The position numbers were made by a program, and so were the translations under genes. A stretch of 28,000 nucleotides of DNA. Origin: Symbiodinium natans (lineage: Eukaryota > Sar > Dinophyceae > Suessiales > Symbiodiniaceae). The stretch's first letter is position 1. Each line of letters starts with the position of its first letter. The stretch spans positions 102,501-130,500 of the forward strand of contig CAJNDS010000238.1 in assembly GCA_905221605.1 (NCBI GenBank), in the 5' to 3' direction. Below, in pieces: positions 25,761 through 28,000 of the stretch. The notes below the pieces were generated by a model. It was not told where the DNA came from, searched no databases, and saw only the letters and a list, made by a program, of their open reading frames with translations.

Positions 25761-25860
25761 GAGAAAGAGAGAAAGAGAGAAAGAGAGAAAGAGAGAAAGA
25801 GAGAAAGAGAGATAAAGAGAAAGAGGAGAAAGAGGGGAGAAGAGAGGCTGCGTCGCCTGA
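25401..25860 (+). repeat. purine-strand microsatellite (GA)n / (GAAA)n
   Basis: AGAGAG and GAAAGAAAG tracts with a GC-rich non-repetitive centre (25555-25665). The + strand is nearly pure purine in the repeats, so it could form triplex DNA. Frames give Lys/Arg/Glu or Phe/Leu/Ser repeats and are artefacts. Confidence 0.95.
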
Positions 25861-26560
25861 GGCCACGCTCCTGATCGGGCGACGGGGCGTGGCACCCCGC
25901 CGAGCTTTTGCCGGCGCTGCGGCGCTCGCGGCGCCCCTCGGCCCAAGCGGGACTAAGCGGCTAAACCCTTAAAATCTAAGATTTTCTCAACGATTCTTGC
26001 GGTAAGCTACCACAAAAGCTGCTGAAACGTCCTTGTTGTGAGGAAATTGGGAATGTTGTCATGATGTTGCCTTTCTGATTCCGGAGGTCGGGCAGCTCTG
26101 CCAGGAATTTGCAGGTTTTTGCCACCGCTATATTTCTTTGCTGTCACTATGAATGCCACATTCGGGCTTTTTGAGGGACTGGAGCCCTCACAACTTTCTG
26201 TCACACACCAATGATTGATGCCGTGGATGGCCGACTTGGCCGCTTGCAATGGACCTGCAACCGTGCTTCATCGTCTCAGTGACTGCTTCTGTGCACTGTC
26301 CTCGCACAAGCGGGCTGATCTCCTGGGGGGGGTTCCATTTTTCCCAAAAGTTCTTCGGCCCTTCAGCCCCAACCACGCAAGGGTGGCCAACACAGGTCTC
26401 ACTTTCAGGGGAAACTCAGCCTAGTGTCAAAAATATAAATACAAATCCACTAATATTAGTTGTCTATTTATGAATATCATATATCGTGTATAGTATTACA
26501 CACGTACACATACACGTACATATGCATATACATACATAAATATACTCATTGTGTAAGCAG
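25861..26560. other. spacer with weak coding-like patches
   Basis: CpG-rich stretch at 25860-25960. Possible coding near 26150-26210 (MNATFGLFEGLEPSQLSV-stop region) and 26240-26400 (LAACNGPATVLHRLSDCF). AT/TA-rich at 26440-26545, just before the next exon. No boundaries I can defend. Confidence 0.3.
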
Positions 26561-26679
26561 ATGGAATCCCAAGCTGACCCGAGGCTTCACTACATCTTGG
26601 CTTCGAGGTTCATGGAGGCGCAAAGAAGAGGGTTCCAGAGCCTGGGGAAGGGACTTCATGTGGTGCTTTGCGATTTGGG
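26561..26679 (+). CDS. candidate exon 1 of a phase-consistent three-exon model
   Basis: Acceptor-like GTGTAAGCAG directly before ATG, then MESQADPRLHYILASRFM, EAQRRGFQSLGKGLHVVL, CDLG, donor GG/GTTTAGGGTTTAGG. 119 nt, ending in phase 2. Codon use and texture are strong. The start could be an internal Met. Family unknown. Confidence 0.55.
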
Positions 26680-26758
26680 GTTTAGGGTTTAGGGGTTTAG
26701 GGGTTTAGGGGTTTAGGGGTTTAGGGGTTTAGGGGTTTAGGGTTTAGGGTTTAGGGCT
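26680..26758 (+). repeat. TTTAGGG array with TTTAGGGG octamer block
   Basis: Starts at the donor. The middle holds about six consecutive TTTAGGGG octamers, flanked by normal heptamers. Confidence 0.95.
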
Positions 26759-26829
26759 TGATGGTGTTTGAGGGGCTGGGTGTAAGTGAATTCGGGGGAC
26801 CTTGCATGGGGGGCTCAGAATCAGGACAG

Positions 26830-26921
26830 CTCTGCGAACATGTTCATCACGTTGACATGCGGTAGCCTCCGAGAGGCAGAAGCCCTATGCATTTCGCAAC
26901 CTGGCATGGATCCACCTTCAA
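26830..26921 (+). CDS. candidate exon 2 of the three-exon model
   Basis: One base completes the Gly codon carried from 26679, then SANMFITLTCGSLREAEALC, ISQPGMDPPS + A, donor GTAGCCCTAAACCCC. Phase 2 to 1. An alternative acceptor at 26815 (GGGGCTCAG) gives NQDSSANM but breaks the phase. Confidence 0.5.
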
Positions 26922-26992
26922 GTAGCCCTAAACCCCAAATGAAGTAGGAGCCAAACTCTGCGCAGCCTTCTCATTCATGCCGCAGCAGCTAG

Positions 26993-27036
26993 CTCTGCGC
27001 ATACATGAGGGAAGAGACAAAGCAGGACTTCCCTGA
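26993..27036 (+). CDS. candidate exon 3 (terminal) of the three-exon model
   Basis: Acceptor CGCAGCAGCTAG, two bases complete the split codon, then LRIHEGRDKAGLP and TGA. The three exons sum to 255 nt (84 residues plus stop), all in phase. Family unknown. Confidence 0.4.
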
Positions 27037-27054
27037 GGTGAAATCAAAGAGTAG

Positions 27055-27327
27055 GTGAGCCCTTGGAAGAGTTCATTTTCGCCCTTATTTCCTTCAAGAG
27101 TACCTTACTCGGTAGGGCATCTAAGTGCCAACTTAGAAGCAACACTGGAGCCCTTGGACTCGGAATCTTCGAGTTTGCCGGGAGCGCTGCCGGCTAAAGG
27201 CCGGAAGATGGGATGACTGTCTTGCGAAGAACTGCTCGGGCAGGAACTAGCCAGCGTGCTTCAGGACTCACTGAACCCTAAGCTGAATGCAGAAACAGGC
27301 TACGCCTCTGGTACTTGTCTGACCTAA
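27055..27327 (+). CDS. open frame interrupted by a single TGA
   Basis: One frame runs from 27055 to TAA 27325 with only TGA at 27214. Before: LEATLEPLDSESSSLPGALP, AKGRKMG. After: LSCEELLGQELASVLQDSLN, PKLNAETGYASGTCLT. Both sides are protein-like in the same frame. The TGA could be a real stop between unrelated sequences, a point mutation or error, or a recoded codon. Acceptor-like AAGAG and TAGAAG lie upstream. Confidence 0.4.
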
Positions 27328-27343
27328 CGTAGCTTCTTTCTAG

Positions 27344-27436
27344 GCCCTCCAGGGGGAGATTTTTGAAGGGAGGGAGCTTGGGAGTCTACCAATAGCCGTC
27401 CCCTTACGTGCCTTAAGTGGCGCTTGGCTCCTTGAG
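27344..27436 (+). CDS. candidate exon, 31 codons, joins to 27508
   Basis: Excellent acceptor AGCTTCTTTCTAG, then ALQGEIFEGRELGSLPIAVP, LRALSGAWLLE, donor GTCAGC. 93 nt, phase 0 to 0. A 71-nt intron separates it from the next exon. Family unknown. The minus strand is open over the same region (148 codons, 27340-27786), but has no splice logic. Confidence 0.5.
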
Positions 27437-27507
27437 GTCAGCAGCTCTTCCCTCTGCATAGAGCCCCCCCCTGGCTGCTGTAACATGGGCAAACTCCCCT
27501 TTCCCAG

Positions 27508-27768
27508 GGGGCCATGTACCAGCCAGTTGCAACCAGCGAAGATGGACCCACCAACTCCTTCACGGGGCTGAAAGGCTCTTCTTGGGTAGCGAAGGGGGGG
27601 GGAAGTTGCATGGATTCGGGATTCAAGGCTTTTGTGTTCGGGTTCGTCAAACAGCCGCGAGCCATGCTGCTTGTCGCAGAGTCGCGCCATGTCCACAAAG
27701 ATATTCCCGCGCGGCTTTCGCAACTTATTCAATGCTCCATGCTCATGCAATGTGCACATGGTTGGTAG
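27508..27768 (+). CDS. candidate terminal exon, 86 codons
   Basis: Acceptor CTCCCCTTTCCCAG, then GAMYQPVATSEDGPTNSFTG, SSWVAKGGGSCMDSGFKA, FVFGFVKQPRAMLLVAES, RHVHKDIPARLSQLIQCSML, and TAG at 27766. In phase with 27436. A nine-G run (27594-27602) encodes the glycines and is an indel risk. Family unknown. Confidence 0.5.
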   Translation, partial: GAMYQPVATSEDGPTNSFTGLKGSSWVAKGGGSCMDSGFKAFVFGFVKQPRAMLLVAESRHVHKDIPARLSQLIQCSMLMQCAHGW

Positions 27769-27907
27769 CAGTTCTTGCATCGTCAACTAAGCCTTGCAAC
27801 ACTCTGCATCCGCACCTTTGGCGCTTTCCACTACATCTGCACTTCTGCATTCTCGACTTTGTGTAGCAGAGCATGTACCAGTACGTCGGCATTCAGCTTT
27901 CCAATAA

Positions 27908-27947
27908 GTGCGCGCGCGCGTGTGCGTGTGTGCGTGTGTGCGTGTGT

Positions 27948-27988
<41 letters not shown>

Positions 27989-28000
27989 CGTGCGTGCGTG
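27908..28000 (+). repeat. (GT)n/(GC)n alternating purine-pyrimidine repeat
   Basis: GCGCGCGC followed by GTGTGC, GTGTGT and GTGCGT units to the window end. Strict alternation makes it a Z-DNA candidate. 27769-27907 shows nothing coding. Confidence 0.95.

Noticed and set aside
25197-25946. 249- and 172-codon minus ORFs and 139-codon plus ORF
   Set aside because: Driven by (GA)n/(GAAA)n. The products are Phe/Leu/Ser or Lys/Arg/Glu low complexity.

Overview
This is nuclear DNA of a eukaryote, not a prokaryotic or organellar segment. There are no operons and no long uninterrupted genes. Coding sequence appears as many short, GC-rich, exon-like islands bounded by GT and AG, separated by introns full of low-complexity DNA. 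The plant/alveolate/algal-type telomere heptamer (TTTAGGG / CCCTAAA) is scattered internally in more than 20 blocks. With roughly balanced base composition and many small introns, this suggests an alveolate or algal protist (dinoflagellate, chromerid or coccidian relative). The sequence alone does not fix the lineage. All exon models below are hand-read. Only one gene is assigned to a family with conviction.

Layout. 1-5500: a start-codon ORF at 369, then small + strand islands, several lysine/glutamate/alanine-rich, mixed with short inverted-repeat elements and one CpG-rich minus-strand ORF (3275-3550). 5700-7080: an exon, a repeated intron-start element, and about three copies of a ~375-bp tandem unit. 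7580-12900: helical-looking islands (7586, 9211, 9756) and a + strand terminal island ending in TAA at 12901, interrupted by a (TAG)n tract and a 2.3-kb minisatellite of 54-bp units. 13490-15660: further islands and a CpG-rich block. 15700-18300: a small heat shock protein (alpha-crystallin/Hsp20) gene on +, at least four exons, with an apparent one-base frameshift in the A run at 15881. 18650-24870: further islands, including a good terminal exon at 21789-21904. 25400-25860: purine-strand microsatellite. 26560-27770: two phase-consistent multi-exon models, then a GT/GC repeat at the window end.

The main structural observation is polarity. Where exons can be placed, CCCTAAA-type arrays tend to lie just upstream and TTTAGGG-type arrays just downstream, often with GTTTAGGG itself as the 5' splice site. 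Many introns therefore begin G-rich and end C-rich, so their ends are complementary in RNA. A second repeated 5' splice-site element (GTAGGCCCTT...) starts at the ends of two unrelated exons, which resembles introner-type intron gain. Nearly all credible exons are on the + strand, so the genes look co-oriented.
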